In this document: positions 1-7,633 of the stretch, piece by piece | Numbering within the stretch: the first letter of the stretch is position 1 | How the letters are laid out: each line of letters opens with the position of its first letter | IMG/VR virus record: IMGVR_UViG_3300022745_000020 | Location: 1-64,000 of that record | Reading direction: 5' to 3' (one strand) | From: a virus | DNA: 64,000 bases | Made by a program: the position numbers and the translations under genes | Notes under the pieces: generated by a model | Told to the model about the DNA's origin: nothing | Seen by the model: only the letters and a program-made list of their open reading frames with translations | Databases searched by the model: none

Positions 1-1
1 G

Positions 2-364
2 CCCGATCTCTCTAGTCAGTACGCGAGTCTTTCTGGATTGCCCCAGTGGCTGGCTTACAAGTTAAATCTTGGGCCTCACTATGCCATCCAGATACCTGCT
101 GTAAAGCTAGAGATGTCTACCGAAGGAGATCGCTGGAGAGCTTATGAATTGCGCATGTACGATGCGATGGATGTCTTAATCTCCTCGTCACGGATGTCCA
201 TCTGTGAAGGTGATGTGGCCACCTACCCACTGATCGTGAAAGCGCGCATGCCGGGTCTGATGATGGTCATCCAAGTCGATGTCACCTACCACACCCTACC
301 CACACCCAAGATCATCACCAATCCCATCATGAAGCACTACCTGGTAAAAATGTCGCAGACATAA
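2..364 (+). CDS. Partial hypothetical protein (5' end outside window)
   Basis: The frame is open from the first bases of the window to the TAA at 362-364 with no in-frame stop and no convincing internal start (a TTG at 38 lacks a ribosome binding site), so this is the C-terminal part of a longer gene. About 120 residues are visible. They are soluble and mixed alpha/beta in character, without a transmembrane segment or a motif I recognise. A strong hairpin follows at once, so this is the last gene of its transcription unit. Function unknown. Confidence 0.6.
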   Translation, partial: PDLSSQYASLSGLPQWLAYKLNLGPHYAIQIPAVKLEMSTEGDRWRAYELRMYDAMDVLISSSRMSICEGDVATYPLIVKARMPGLMMVIQVDVTYHTLPTPKIITNPIMKHYLVKMSQT

Positions 365-381
365 GCATCTAAGTGAATGTA

Positions 382-420
382 CGCTGCTGTAGTGAGGAGA
401 TATCCCTCACTACAGCAGCG
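382..420 (+). terminator. Hairpin terminator
   Basis: A perfect 15-bp stem (382-396 with 406-420) closes a 9-nt loop, 18 bases after the stop of the preceding gene. A short T-rich stretch (ctttttag, 431-438) lies a little downstream, so termination may be Rho-independent but is not textbook. Confidence 0.7.
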
Positions 421-475
421 ATGTCATTTACTTTTTAGGTGAAACACACACACACTTATATTGATGGAGTCACCC

Positions 476-1057
476 ATGCAACCCGCATACATCGCCCTGG
501 CTATCTATGTCATCTTCTTTTTATATTTACTCTACCATCTGTACAGAGTCTGCAAGAATGTGCTCAGACTCCATAAAGAGAAGTTTTTAAATAGTACTAT
601 CCCCAGAGACTATGAAGTTATACATGCTTGCTGTGTGACATTGAGCGCTTATGCCGATTGTCAAGCGATCCTTTTAGCCCTCACTGATGTCTCCTATACC
701 ACATCGGAGCTTCAATACGGGTGTAAGTTTATGCGAGGTGCTTTGATGGAGCTGGGATGGGGTTTTGAGCGACTCAACACTCGCACAGCGCCTAATCAAG
801 CCAACCTTGAGCATTTCATGGGAGAGTGCTTGATCGGGTACGATAAGAGGAAATCCCGTCAACGGGGTGATAACCTATCCATCCTGATCGGCCAAGTCAT
901 CGAAGAATTAGCCAAGACATCTGAGTATGGTAAGCGAGAGATCTACCCCAATGAGATCGCTAACTACATCACTCAGATCAAAGCTGATATCGCTCCATAT
1001 AAAGAGGAGGAAGAAGTCCCCTCAGAAGACCCTTCACTTGCAAAGCAAAACCCTTAA
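476..1057 (+). CDS. Hypothetical single-pass membrane protein, 193 aa
   Basis: The start at 476 is chosen because TGGAG sits seven bases upstream; an ATG at 464 in the same frame has no such site. Residues about 4-24 (ALAIYVIFFLYLLYHLY) form one hydrophobic helix followed by basic residues, so the rest is probably cytoplasmic. The body is soluble and mostly helical, and the tail is very acidic (KEEEEVPSEDPS). It is followed by another small membrane gene (1091), suggesting a two-gene unit of membrane proteins. No family recognised. Confidence 0.6.
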   Translation: MQPAYIALAIYVIFFLYLLYHLYRVCKNVLRLHKEKFLNSTIPRDYEVIHACCVTLSAYADCQAILLALTDVSYTTSELQYGCKFMRGALMELGWGFERLNTRTAPNQANLEHFMGECLIGYDKRKSRQRGDNLSILIGQVIEELAKTSEYGKREIYPNEIANYITQIKADIAPYKEEEEVPSEDPSLAKQNP

Positions 1058-1090
1058 GTACTCACACACACACGAAAGGAAGAAAGTACC

Positions 1091-1300
1091 ATGTCCATGA
1101 CCACTATCCTCAAAGTAGGATTCATCAATGCCCTGTATTGGATACTGTCTATGGCCATCCCAGTGGTGATGGCTGCTATCGTCTTACTGAGCGCGTCTTG
1201 GTATACCGGTGTGGGGTTTGAGCACGGTATCCGACCTGTGGCTATGGCCCTGAGTGAGCGCCTCAAAGGGATGATCTCTCCTCTGTGGTATAAACCCTAA
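1091..1300 (+). CDS. Small hypothetical membrane protein, 69 aa
   Basis: The ATG at 1091 follows a GAAAGGAAGAAAG purine-rich ribosome binding site. The protein has a long hydrophobic stretch around residues 8-37 (ALYWILSMAIPVVMAAIVLL), enough for one long or two short membrane helices, and a short polar C-terminus ending LKGMISPLWYKP. It lies 33 bp after the previous membrane protein gene and just before a hairpin. Function unknown. Confidence 0.55.
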   Translation: MSMTTILKVGFINALYWILSMAIPVVMAAIVLLSASWYTGVGFEHGIRPVAMALSERLKGMISPLWYKP

Positions 1301-1319
1301 GGTGAAGCGCCACAGTGCC

Positions 1320-1348
1320 CCCTACGCAGCTCTATGGGCTGCGTAGGG
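1320..1348 (+). terminator. Intergenic hairpin before ligA
   Basis: An 11-bp perfect stem (1320-1330 with 1338-1348) encloses a 7-nt loop. It lies 20 bp after the stop at 1300. An in-frame ATG at 1334 falls inside it, which argues that ligA starts further downstream. No T tract follows, so it may be an RNA processing or stability element instead of a terminator. Confidence 0.5.
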
Positions 1349-1378
1349 TCATCTGCGCATACATCCAGGTACTGCCCC

Positions 1379-3397
1379 ATGCATCCTACTGAGAAGATCC
1401 TCAAGGAGCTCACAGCCGAGCTCAAGCGACTGTGTCACATGTATCACATCCTCGGAGTATCGCTCGTGCCCGATGATGTCTACGATGCTAAATACCTCAA
1501 GCTCCAGGAGCTCGAAGAGCGCTACCCCCAGTGGGCTCAGACAGACTCCCCCACTAAGAAAGTAGGCTCCTCGATGCAGGAGGGATCCAAGAGCATCCAG
1601 ATGTCCACACCGATGCTCAGCATCAAGACTCACACCGACTGTGAGAGCTCCAGCGCTGCGGCATTCGACGCCTACATCAAAGATCTGCTGCAAGTGACTG
1701 AGCCTGTAGAGTACTGCTGTGAGCTCAAGTACGATGGCATGAGTGTAAACTTACGCTATCGTCATGGACACTTCACCTCAGCTAACCTACGAGGTGATGG
1801 CTACATCGGGGAAGATGTCACAGCCAACATCGCCTCACTGACGAGTTTCCCAAAGACTCTGCTGTGGGAGAGTCCTGCTGAGCTCGTAGAGATCCGTGCA
1901 GAGTGTATCTTCCTCAAGCAAGATTTCGATGCACTCAACGAGCGTCAGCAGCAGCGCATCGACAAAGGTGTCAAAGGCATCAAACTCTATGCCAATGCCC
2001 GCAACGCAGTAGCTGGACTCATCCGTCGTAGTGACGATGCACTGCTGAGCTCAGCCAATCTACAGATCTTTGCTTACGCGCTAGGTGAGTGTGTGGGCTA
2101 CATACCACCTGCTAAGCAGTCTGAGTTACTCGACACGCTCGTTGCTTGGGGCTTTCGCCCCACCAATCGTCAAGTCGTCAGTGACCCCCTCATGCTCTGT
2201 AAGTGGCATGAGTTGGTCAACCAAAAACGAGACGATTTGGATTTCGAAATCGATGGCGTAGTATACAAGGTCAACGACCGATCACTGCAAGACACACTCG
2301 GCTACAACTCACGAGAGCCCAAGTGGGCGATCGCTCACAAGTTCGCTCCCGCTGAGAAGCTCACGCGTCTCAAAGAGATCGATCTGCAAGTGGGCCGCAC
2401 CGGGCGTATCACCCCAGTAGGTAAGATCGAACCCGTGGCTGTGGGTGGGGTCATCGTCTCCAGTGTGAATCTACACAACGAAGATGAGATCAGACGCACC
2501 AACCTAGCCATAGGTGACACAGTGGTGGTCAGACGAGCAGGTGACGTCATCCCCGAGATCATCGCCAGTGTCAAAGAAGATGAATCGCAGCCCAGTCAAT
2601 ACTCCATCTACGACAAGCTCAACGGAGTATGCCCCTCCTGCCAATCCCCTATCGTCAAAGTAGGGGCCGATTGGAGATGCACTGCGGGCATGGCCTGTCG
2701 GGCTCAACGTGTGGAGTCACTCATTCATTTTTGCTCCAGACGCATGATGGATATCCAAGGTATCGGCGATAAGATCGCAGAACTCCTAGTGAGTAAAGAT
2801 CTGGTTAAACGATCCAGCGATGTATTCTACCTCACTCAAGAATCCCTCATGAGTGCGGGTATCTCCCCTCTGGTGGCCTCTACCATCCTAGCATCTATCG
2901 ACAAAGCCAAGTCCACCACGTATGAGAACTTTTTGTACGCTCTAGGCATCCCCTCAGTAGGTGAGGAGACCGCTCAAGTCCTGGCTAATGCCTATCCTCA
3001 GCTCGATGCACTGATCTCCTGTAAGGAGAGTGACTTGTTGAATATCCCCGGTATAGGCCCTATCACCGCTAAGCTGGTGTGCGACTACTTCACTCAGGAT
3101 GAACACATCAAAAATATCATTCGGTGTCTAGATGCAGGAGTATCTTGGCTCAATACTTCCTTAACCGAAGGTGCACTCACCGGTAAGACATTCGTCACCA
3201 CAGGCACATTACCTACGATGACCAGAGACGTCTTCATCAAGACCGTCAAGCTCCATGGTGGTAAGGTCAGTGGTACAGTATCTAATAAGGTTGATTATCT
3301 CGTAGCAGGAGAGCATGCTGGGGATAAGCTCAATAAAGCCACAGCTCTAGGGATACCTGTACTGAGTGAAGATGAGTTTTTATCACTTTTTCACTAA
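1379..3397 (+). CDS. ligA: NAD-dependent DNA ligase
   Basis: It seals nicks in duplex DNA using NAD+ as AMP donor, probably during phage replication and repair. The protein (672 aa) is full length for the bacterial LigA family. In order it shows an N-terminal Ia-like region (DDVYDAKYLKLQELE), the adenylation motif KYDG with the nucleotide-accepting lysine at residue 117, the OB-fold region (VGRTGRITPVGKIEPV), a four-cysteine zinc finger (CPSC ... CTAGMAC), helix-hairpin-helix repeats (IPGIGPITAKLV) and a C-terminal BRCT domain (GKTFVTTGTLPTMTRD). The start at 1379 is preferred because the ATG at 1334 lies in a hairpin loop and adds 15 non-homologous residues; the AGG at 1367-1369 is a weak ribosome binding site. 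Assignment is secure. Confidence 0.95.
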   Translation: MHPTEKILKELTAELKRLCHMYHILGVSLVPDDVYDAKYLKLQELEERYPQWAQTDSPTKKVGSSMQEGSKSIQMSTPMLSIKTHTDCESSSAAAFDAYIKDLLQVTEPVEYCCELKYDGMSVNLRYRHGHFTSANLRGDGYIGEDVTANIASLTSFPKTLLWESPAELVEIRAECIFLKQDFDALNERQQQRIDKGVKGIKLYANARNAVAGLIRRSDDALLSSANLQIFAYALGECVGYIPPAKQSELLDTLVAWGFRPTNRQVVSDPLMLCKWHELVNQKRDDLDFEIDGVVYKVNDRSLQDTLGYNSREPKWAIAHKFAPAEKLTRLKEIDLQVGRTGRITPVGKIEPVAVGGVIVSSVNLHNEDEIRRTNLAIGDTVVVRRAGDVIPEIIASVKEDESQPSQYSIYDKLNGVCPSCQSPIVKVGADWRCTAGMACRAQRVESLIHFCSRRMMDIQGIGDKIAELLVSKDLVKRSSDVFYLTQESLMSAGISPLVASTILASIDKAKSTTYENFLYALGIPSVGEETAQVLANAYPQLDALISCKESDLLNIPGIGPITAKLVCDYFTQDEHIKNIIRCLDAGVSWLNTSLTEGALTGKTFVTTGTLPTMTRDVFIKTVKLHGGKVSGTVSNKVDYLVAGEHAGDKLNKATALGIPVLSEDEFLSLFH

Positions 3398-3754
3398 TAG
3401 TATGCGAGAGTGTAAGTGGTGTGAGCGTCGAGTCGTTATTTGACTCTGACTCACGAGGTCCAGACCCGCACACCCCATCTCGTGTCGTGCATTCCCGCTC
3501 AAGGATAGGGAACTCCTAGGCGACAGACGTCCCTCGTGACGCGCTCGCCCCCATACCCTTACCCTTCTTCACTTGAGCTGTGAGTGATACACGACTTCCC
3601 ATGCACTTAGCACCTATTTTGCTGATACATGGGTATAAGCCAAAGAAGTACCTGACGCACCGAGGGTTGATCCCTTTGGTGCGTCAGGTGGCTTATGCTG
3701 CCTCAAGATGAAAAGTTACCGAAATCTCCACTCTTATAGAAGAGGAACTCAGTC
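3398..3754. other. Structured non-coding gap after ligA
   Basis: No credible gene lies in these 357 bases. It contains several nested inverted repeats: gtgag/ctcac around gagtc/gactc (3421-3454), cacgag with ctcgtg (3453-3484), an outer ggtgtg/cacacc pair (3418-3474), and a long terminator-like hairpin at 3635-3696. The first part resembles a compact three-way junction. It could be a small RNA, a processed 3' UTR or only a set of terminators. Confidence 0.4.
3635..3696 (+). terminator. Long two-part hairpin
   Basis: The inner stem pairs 3651-3666 with 3672-3688 (cctgacgcacc with ggtgcgtcagg, one bulge). The outer stem pairs 3635-3641 (ataagcc) with 3690-3696 (ggcttat). No strong T run follows. 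Confidence 0.6.
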
Positions 3755-4087
3755 ATGTCAAACGAACAAAACCAGGTGATTCAGCTCGATGGCTATCTCG
3801 TCGATCGCATCATCGAGATGTATGACCATCCCAAATTTCACACTCAAGGAGTGTGTAATCACATCGACGAGTTACTCGATGCGGATATGTACACCGATCG
3901 AGAGAGTCATCAGCTCAAAGAAGTACTCGCTCAGATCAAAGAAAAGCAGCGCAGTGAATTTCAAGACTTGACTGCCGATGAGCTGCTGCTGCGATTACTG
4001 TCGCGTCAAGACAACATCGGCTGTTACTACAGCATCCGTCTGAATGTCCTGAAAGCCATCTACCCACGTGGTAAAGGAGTCTGGTGA
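3755..4087 (+). CDS. Hypothetical protein, 110 aa
   Basis: The ATG at 3755 is preceded by an AGAGGAAC ribosome binding site. The product is a soluble, highly charged, predicted mostly helical protein rich in Asp, Glu, His and Arg. There is no transmembrane segment, cysteine pattern or known motif. Its TGA (4085-4087) is immediately followed by the next start (4089), so the two are translationally coupled. Function unknown. Confidence 0.55.
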   Translation: MSNEQNQVIQLDGYLVDRIIEMYDHPKFHTQGVCNHIDELLDADMYTDRESHQLKEVLAQIKEKQRSEFQDLTADELLLRLLSRQDNIGCYYSIRLNVLKAIYPRGKGVW

Positions 4088-4088
4088 A

Positions 4089-4490
4089 ATGAATTTCTCA
4101 AACATCTTGACGTATTTCAAAGGCGCGACTTGCGCTCACATCACCAATGCTCTCGGATACGATCGAGTAGCAGTGTGCAAGGTCGAAAACAGTATTTTGG
4201 ATATTGACCTTTGCGTGTTGTCGGATCTGGCTCACGATATCGGGCTGCGTGTGGTCGTCGATACGAACGATCGCAATTCGATCATCTGTTTATGTGGGAG
4301 CCGAGAGCAGTTTCAAGCTCGACATGATTTCATGGAGCTCAGCCATGCCCTGAGGCTGCGTTATACGGACACGCAAGAGGAATTGCCATTATTCGACACC
4401 ACCGCCGAGAGTAATGAAGCGGTCCGGAAGATGAAGTTGGAATACATCAACCGCATCCAAAACTACATCCGAGAAAAGCATGTTCACTGA
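4089..4490 (+). CDS. Hypothetical protein upstream of thyA, 133 aa
   Basis: The start at 4089 is chosen because AAAGGAG lies about ten bases upstream, inside the end of the previous gene; an in-frame GTG at 4068 has no site. The N-terminal half (NILTYFKGATCAHITNALGY, then VCKVENSILDIDLCVLSDLA) has the look of a helix-turn-helix XRE-type fold, but I cannot identify it firmly. The C-terminal part is helical and charged. The gene overlaps the thyA fragment by 11 bases, so it was probably co-translated with the native thymidylate synthase. Confidence 0.5.
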   Translation: MNFSNILTYFKGATCAHITNALGYDRVAVCKVENSILDIDLCVLSDLAHDIGLRVVVDTNDRNSIICLCGSREQFQARHDFMELSHALRLRYTDTQEELPLFDTTAESNEAVRKMKLEYINRIQNYIREKHVH

Positions 4491-4851
4491 CCGAATCCGC
4501 CGTGATATCCTCACTTTTGCTGAGACCTACATCCCTCAGTCCAGTCAAAAGACCAATGAAATTGGATACCGTAATCTCTTGCGACGCATCTTGAGCGAAG
4601 GTGTGAATAAGGATGATCGCACAGGAACAGGTACTCGCTCCTTGCATGGTCAATCCATCACGTATGATTTGCGTGACTCCATCCCCTTGTTCACCAGCAA
4701 GAAAGTCCATGCCAAGACAGCCATCAATGAGATGCTGTGTTTCTTGAATGCGCAGACTCATCTGTCGGACTACCATGCCCGTAATGTCCATGTCTGGGAT
4801 AAGTTTGCAGACGAGACGGGTTCGAGTACTGAGATTTTGATGGTTCATTAA
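4480..4851 (+). pseudogene. thyA: Truncated native thymidylate synthase (N-terminal remnant)
   Basis: Residues 22-115 align with the N-terminal half of thymidylate synthase, including DDRTGTGTRSLHGQ (folate/phosphate arginine loop), PLFTSKKVHAKTAINEMLCF and HVWDKFADETGS. After Ser115 (codon about 4822-4824) homology stops and eight unrelated residues (STEILMVH) lead to a stop. The catalytic PCH cysteine, the dUMP-binding region and the C-terminus are missing, so it cannot be active. Base composition matches the flanking genes, unlike the complete copy that follows, so I read this as the phage's original thyA, broken at the edge of an insertion. Confidence 0.85.
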
Positions 4852-4865
4852 TAAGGGGATAAATA

Positions 4866-5819
4866 ATGACCACCGTTTTTCTACAAAATCAAGCGGATTC
4901 TGCATATGCCGGTCTGATAAACGAGGTTCTCTCAGAAGGGAGAATAAAAGCAGATCGTACAGGTACTGGGACAATATCCTATCACGGTTATACGGTTAGG
5001 TATAGTTGTAAGGAGGGGTTCCCGATCCTTACAACAAAGCAGGTTCTCTACAGATCGGCTATCGCTGAAATGATTTGTTTTATGCGGGGGTACACCAACG
5101 TAAAACAATTTAACCTTATGGGAACCAAAGTTTGGGATAAATTTGCTGATCCGGACACTGGGTCAATTGGGGATCTATATGGTCGTCAGTGGGTCAATTG
5201 GATCTGTAGTGGGGGGGAAGGTGGATCAATAAATCAGCTCAATGACCGATTAACAGAACTGAGAAACAACCCCTTCTCCAGGAGGTTGCTCATCAGCGCA
5301 TGGAATCCTCAATTCCTCCCTCCGGAAGACACCGATCCAACAGATAATCCAAAAAATGGATTATTCTCTTTGGCGCCCTGTCATCATGCTTTTCAGCTGA
5401 TCGCAAAGCCCGGTCAGAAAAATGACATAGGAAAGAATAATAGCCCTTATTTGAAAAGAGCCACTGATGAACATGGTCATTTCAAAGTACTGGACTTACA
5501 CCTCTCCATTAGAAGTAATGACCTATTCCTTGGGCACCCCTTCAATTGCGTAGGGTATTCCTTTTTACTGATGTGGATATCTGCGTGTTATGGATTCGTT
5601 CCCGGTGAATTGATTATTTCCATAGCGGATGCACACATCTACAAAGATCATCTTCCACAGATAGCTGAGCAGATGACAAAGTCATCTTTCACTGCACCGT
5701 TATCTCAGTTTAAAAATATCGACCCAACCCCTGAGAATTTTTTCTTGGTTGAACCAGATAACTTCGAGCTTTCGGATTATCAACATAATGCTTTTATCAA
5801 AGGTAACGTATCAAAGTAA
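4866..5819 (+). CDS. thyA: Thymidylate synthase (complete, acquired copy)
   Basis: It methylates dUMP to dTMP using methylene-tetrahydrofolate and releases dihydrofolate, which the DHFR encoded at 14452 can recycle. The 317-residue protein has all hallmarks: DRTGTGT (30-36), KVWDKFAD, DLYGRQWVNW (103-112), the arginine pair in NPFSRRLLISAWNP, catalytic Cys172 in LAPCHHAFQ, RSNDLFLGHPFN (216-227) and ADAHIYKDH. A stretch of about 30 residues between PCHHAFQ and LDLHLSIRS is longer than in E. coli ThyA. Start 4866 has AAGGGG upstream. It is AT-richer than the rest of the window and diverged from the remnant upstream (KVWDKFADPDTGS against HVWDKFADETGS), so it came from another phage. It restores the activity lost by truncation of the native gene. 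Confidence 0.95.
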   Translation: MTTVFLQNQADSAYAGLINEVLSEGRIKADRTGTGTISYHGYTVRYSCKEGFPILTTKQVLYRSAIAEMICFMRGYTNVKQFNLMGTKVWDKFADPDTGSIGDLYGRQWVNWICSGGEGGSINQLNDRLTELRNNPFSRRLLISAWNPQFLPPEDTDPTDNPKNGLFSLAPCHHAFQLIAKPGQKNDIGKNNSPYLKRATDEHGHFKVLDLHLSIRSNDLFLGHPFNCVGYSFLLMWISACYGFVPGELIISIADAHIYKDHLPQIAEQMTKSSFTAPLSQFKNIDPTPENFFLVEPDNFELSDYQHNAFIKGNVSK

Positions 5820-5838
5820 TGAACTTTGATCAACAGCC

Positions 5839-6933
5839 ATGAAGAAAGTCGACTTCTTAAAGAATTTATTTGATAAATTTCCTCAAAGGGAAACCCAGTA
5901 CGATTACAGTTTGATTCCAGAAGAGTTTTCTTCCTGGAAGTATAAGGTCCCTATTGTCTGTAAAGAACATGGGGTGTTTTATCAGAGGGCGGATGCTCAC
6001 CTAAAAGGGCAGATTTGTAAAGAGTGCCATTTAAAACGAACGAGGCTTACTACCGAAATGTTTGTTAACAATGCTAAAAAATGCCATGGTGAAAATAAGT
6101 ACAACTATGATAAAACTGTGTATTACGGAGACAATAAACTGGTTACAGTAACTTGCCCCGAACATGGGGATTTTACTCAATATGCAACTAACCATGTACG
6201 TGGCCATGGGTGTCCGGCCTGTGTTGGTCTGAAGCGCCATACTTTCCATGACTTTGAGAAAAGGGCCATGGAGCTGCATAAGGGAAAATATAAATATATC
6301 GATGAATTTACAGTTAGGCGACATAATAAGGTAGCGATAATCTGCCCGGATCATGGAACTTTCACTCAGGAGGTAGGTAAACACCTAACCGGGCAGGGTT
6401 GTCCGAAATGCTCTGCTTCTAAAATAGAGCGGAAAATCTATAGCCTATTGGATAGTTTTGAGGTAAGTTATGAGCCAGAGTTTGAAATCCCTTTGCACCC
6501 ATACAGGTATGATATTTTAATATCTGGATGCAATATACTTATTGAACTACATGGCCCTCAACATTACAGACCGGTCAGTTTGTTTAACGGGGAAGAGGGG
6601 TTTAGAAAAAGAATTCGCCTAGATTCAGAGAAGAGAAAATTGGCGACCGAGTCCGATTTTCACTTGATAGAGATTGATCTTCGCCCCTTTGAAAAAGGTA
6701 GGTATGAGGATGAGGATCTATATTCCTATTTTATAGCTGAAATCAAAAAGCACTTCCCTTACTGGTACAAAATAAACGGTAAAGTGAGGGCATATAGAAA
6801 TCTGCAAGAGACATATGATAATCTCAGAATTTTCAAGTGTAACATCCTAAAGTGTCGTGACGAAAAAGACATTCAAAAGGTTTTGGATGATGAGATTGCA
6901 TATATGTTTCCTGAGTCTAGTCGTGTGTTCTAA
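5839..6933 (+). CDS. Vsr-like (PD-(D/E)XK fold) homing endonuclease with zinc-binding repeats
   Basis: The 364-residue protein has three zinc-binding repeats of the form VxCxxHGxFxQ...H..G..CxxC (about 35-65, 105-133, 165-190), typical DNA-contact modules of phage homing endonucleases. A C-terminal nuclease domain follows: YRYDILI, IELHGPQHYRP, a downstream D..K...A run, then LIEIDLRPF. This pattern fits the Vsr-like EDxHD homing endonucleases, which are free-standing genes near conserved phage genes. It starts 19 bp after thyA and shares its low G+C. Its likely job is to cut thyA genes that lack this arrangement and spread itself with the linked thyA. The exact target site cannot be read from sequence. 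Confidence 0.75.
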   Translation: MKKVDFLKNLFDKFPQRETQYDYSLIPEEFSSWKYKVPIVCKEHGVFYQRADAHLKGQICKECHLKRTRLTTEMFVNNAKKCHGENKYNYDKTVYYGDNKLVTVTCPEHGDFTQYATNHVRGHGCPACVGLKRHTFHDFEKRAMELHKGKYKYIDEFTVRRHNKVAIICPDHGTFTQEVGKHLTGQGCPKCSASKIERKIYSLLDSFEVSYEPEFEIPLHPYRYDILISGCNILIELHGPQHYRPVSLFNGEEGFRKRIRLDSEKRKLATESDFHLIEIDLRPFEKGRYEDEDLYSYFIAEIKKHFPYWYKINGKVRAYRNLQETYDNLRIFKCNILKCRDEKDIQKVLDDEIAYMFPESSRVF

Positions 6934-6936
6934 TCG

Positions 6937-6987
6937 CCTATTAGTGGCTCTATGACCTCAGAAATTCAAATTCTACCAGTAGGTTAA
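6937..6987 (+). pseudogene. Possible C-terminal remnant of native thyA
   Basis: Just after the endonuclease stop a 16-codon open frame reads PISGSMTSEIQILPVG then TAA. Thymidylate synthases commonly end with an H-P-x-I-x-G/A-x-M-type tail, so this could be the last codons of the disrupted native gene and would mark the right edge of the insertion. The match is short and rests on pattern recognition only. Confidence 0.3.
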
Positions 6988-6989
6988 TC

Positions 6990-7082
6990 GTGTGCACCAA
7001 GCTCGACTCTAAGTCAGGTGTAGTCCTAGTCATGCTCATCAGTGCAGCGTGTTTTATAGGACTGATCTACCTACACACATAG
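6990..7082 (+). CDS. Possible 30-aa membrane peptide
   Basis: A GTG-started frame encodes a peptide with one hydrophobic helix (VVLVMLISAACFIGLIYL) flanked by a charged N-terminus (CTKLDSKS) and a short tail. A partial AGG lies seven bases upstream. A short hydrophobic frame can arise by chance, so this is tentative. If real it would be a small inner-membrane phage peptide of unknown role. Confidence 0.25.
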   Translation: MCTKLDSKSGVVLVMLISAACFIGLIYLHT

Positions 7083-7096
7083 GTCCATACAGCCCT

Positions 7097-7139
7097 CTAT
7101 AGGCCCTCTAAGCGCTCTAGACGCCATAGGGGCCTATAG
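7097..7139 (+). terminator. Hairpin between thyA region and next gene
   Basis: A 10-bp perfect stem (ctataggccc, 7097-7106, with gggcctatag, 7130-7139) closes a 23-nt loop that contains further partial repeats of ctctag/ccatag. It separates the acquired thyA unit from the gene at 7204. Confidence 0.4.
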
Positions 7140-7203
7140 GGGTATTATGCCCTATCTTCACGAACCCTCATTCAACAGACACACTCAACCAACATGGAAC
7201 ATT

Positions 7204-7545
7204 ATGTCTAACGAAATCTTCGTCTTTGGCTCCAATCTCGCAGGTCGACATGGGGCAGGTGCTGCTCTATACGCCAAAGAGCACTACAAGGCCAAGACAG
7301 GCGTGGGAGTAGGGCGCACTGGTAATGCCTACGCCATCCCCACCAAAGACGAGAAACTCCAAACGCTCACTCTGGAGCGCATCAACGAGTACGTCCAGGC
7401 TTTCCTGAAGTACGCTCGAGAAAACCCCCACCTGACGTTCAACGTCACTGCAGTGGGATGCGGTCGCGCCGGCTATGGCGACTCCCATATCTCACCGATG
7501 TTCAAGGGCGCCCCCAGTAACTGTAAACTGCCAGCAAACTGGTAA
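7204..7545 (+). CDS. Conserved phage protein, A1S_2505-like / macrodomain-like, 113 aa
   Basis: The ATG at 7204 starts the recognisable domain (MSNEIFVFGSNLAGRHGAG); an in-frame ATG at 7147 would add 19 unrelated residues. The protein belongs to a small family seen in many phages and some bacteria, with GSNLAGRHGAGAA near the N-terminus, AYAIPTKD, and VTAVGCGRAGYGDSHISPMF near the C-terminus. The Gly-rich N-terminal loop and the G-C-G-x-A-G-Y loop resemble the two ADP-ribose-binding loops of macrodomains, so a role in binding ADP-ribose or a related nucleotide is possible but unproven. It stands alone between a hairpin and nrdJ. Confidence 0.6.
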   Translation: MSNEIFVFGSNLAGRHGAGAALYAKEHYKAKTGVGVGRTGNAYAIPTKDEKLQTLTLERINEYVQAFLKYARENPHLTFNVTAVGCGRAGYGDSHISPMFKGAPSNCKLPANW

Positions 7546-7633
7546 ATAGAGATAAAGCTATCACACGTGGCAATCCCAATCGTCAGTAAGTGAAGTCGTC
7601 ACATAGTCACCAACAAACGCAGGAAACATTACA

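Larger units (their letters stand above)
4825..6936 (+). mobile_element. Foreign thyA + homing endonuclease insertion in native thyA
   Basis: Between the last thyA-like codon of the truncated copy (about 4824) and a short candidate thyA tail (6937) lies a segment visibly richer in A+T than its surroundings. The 60-base row starting 6061 has 17 G/C, against 28 in the row starting 4141. It carries its own ribosome binding site, a complete divergent thyA and a Vsr-like endonuclease. The arrangement suggests that the endonuclease cut the resident thyA and repair copied in the donor thyA plus endonuclease. Boundaries are approximate and inferred. Confidence 0.6.

Noticed and set aside
3418-3474. 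tRNA-like three-way junction
   Set aside because: The outer stem and anticodon-like hairpin are suggestive, but the element is only 57 nt, has no T-loop sequence, no D arm and a wrong base after the anticodon position. I report it only as structured RNA.
4480-5819. Group I intron or intein splitting one thyA gene
   Set aside because: The downstream gene is a complete thymidylate synthase with its own start and ribosome site and repeats the N-terminal motifs. The two parts overlap in homology, so they are not two exons of one gene.
7147-7203. N-terminal extension of the small macrodomain-like protein
   Set aside because: The 19 extra residues are unlike the family start, the ATG lies just after a hairpin, and no ribosome site precedes it. 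The ATG at 7204 begins the conserved domain.
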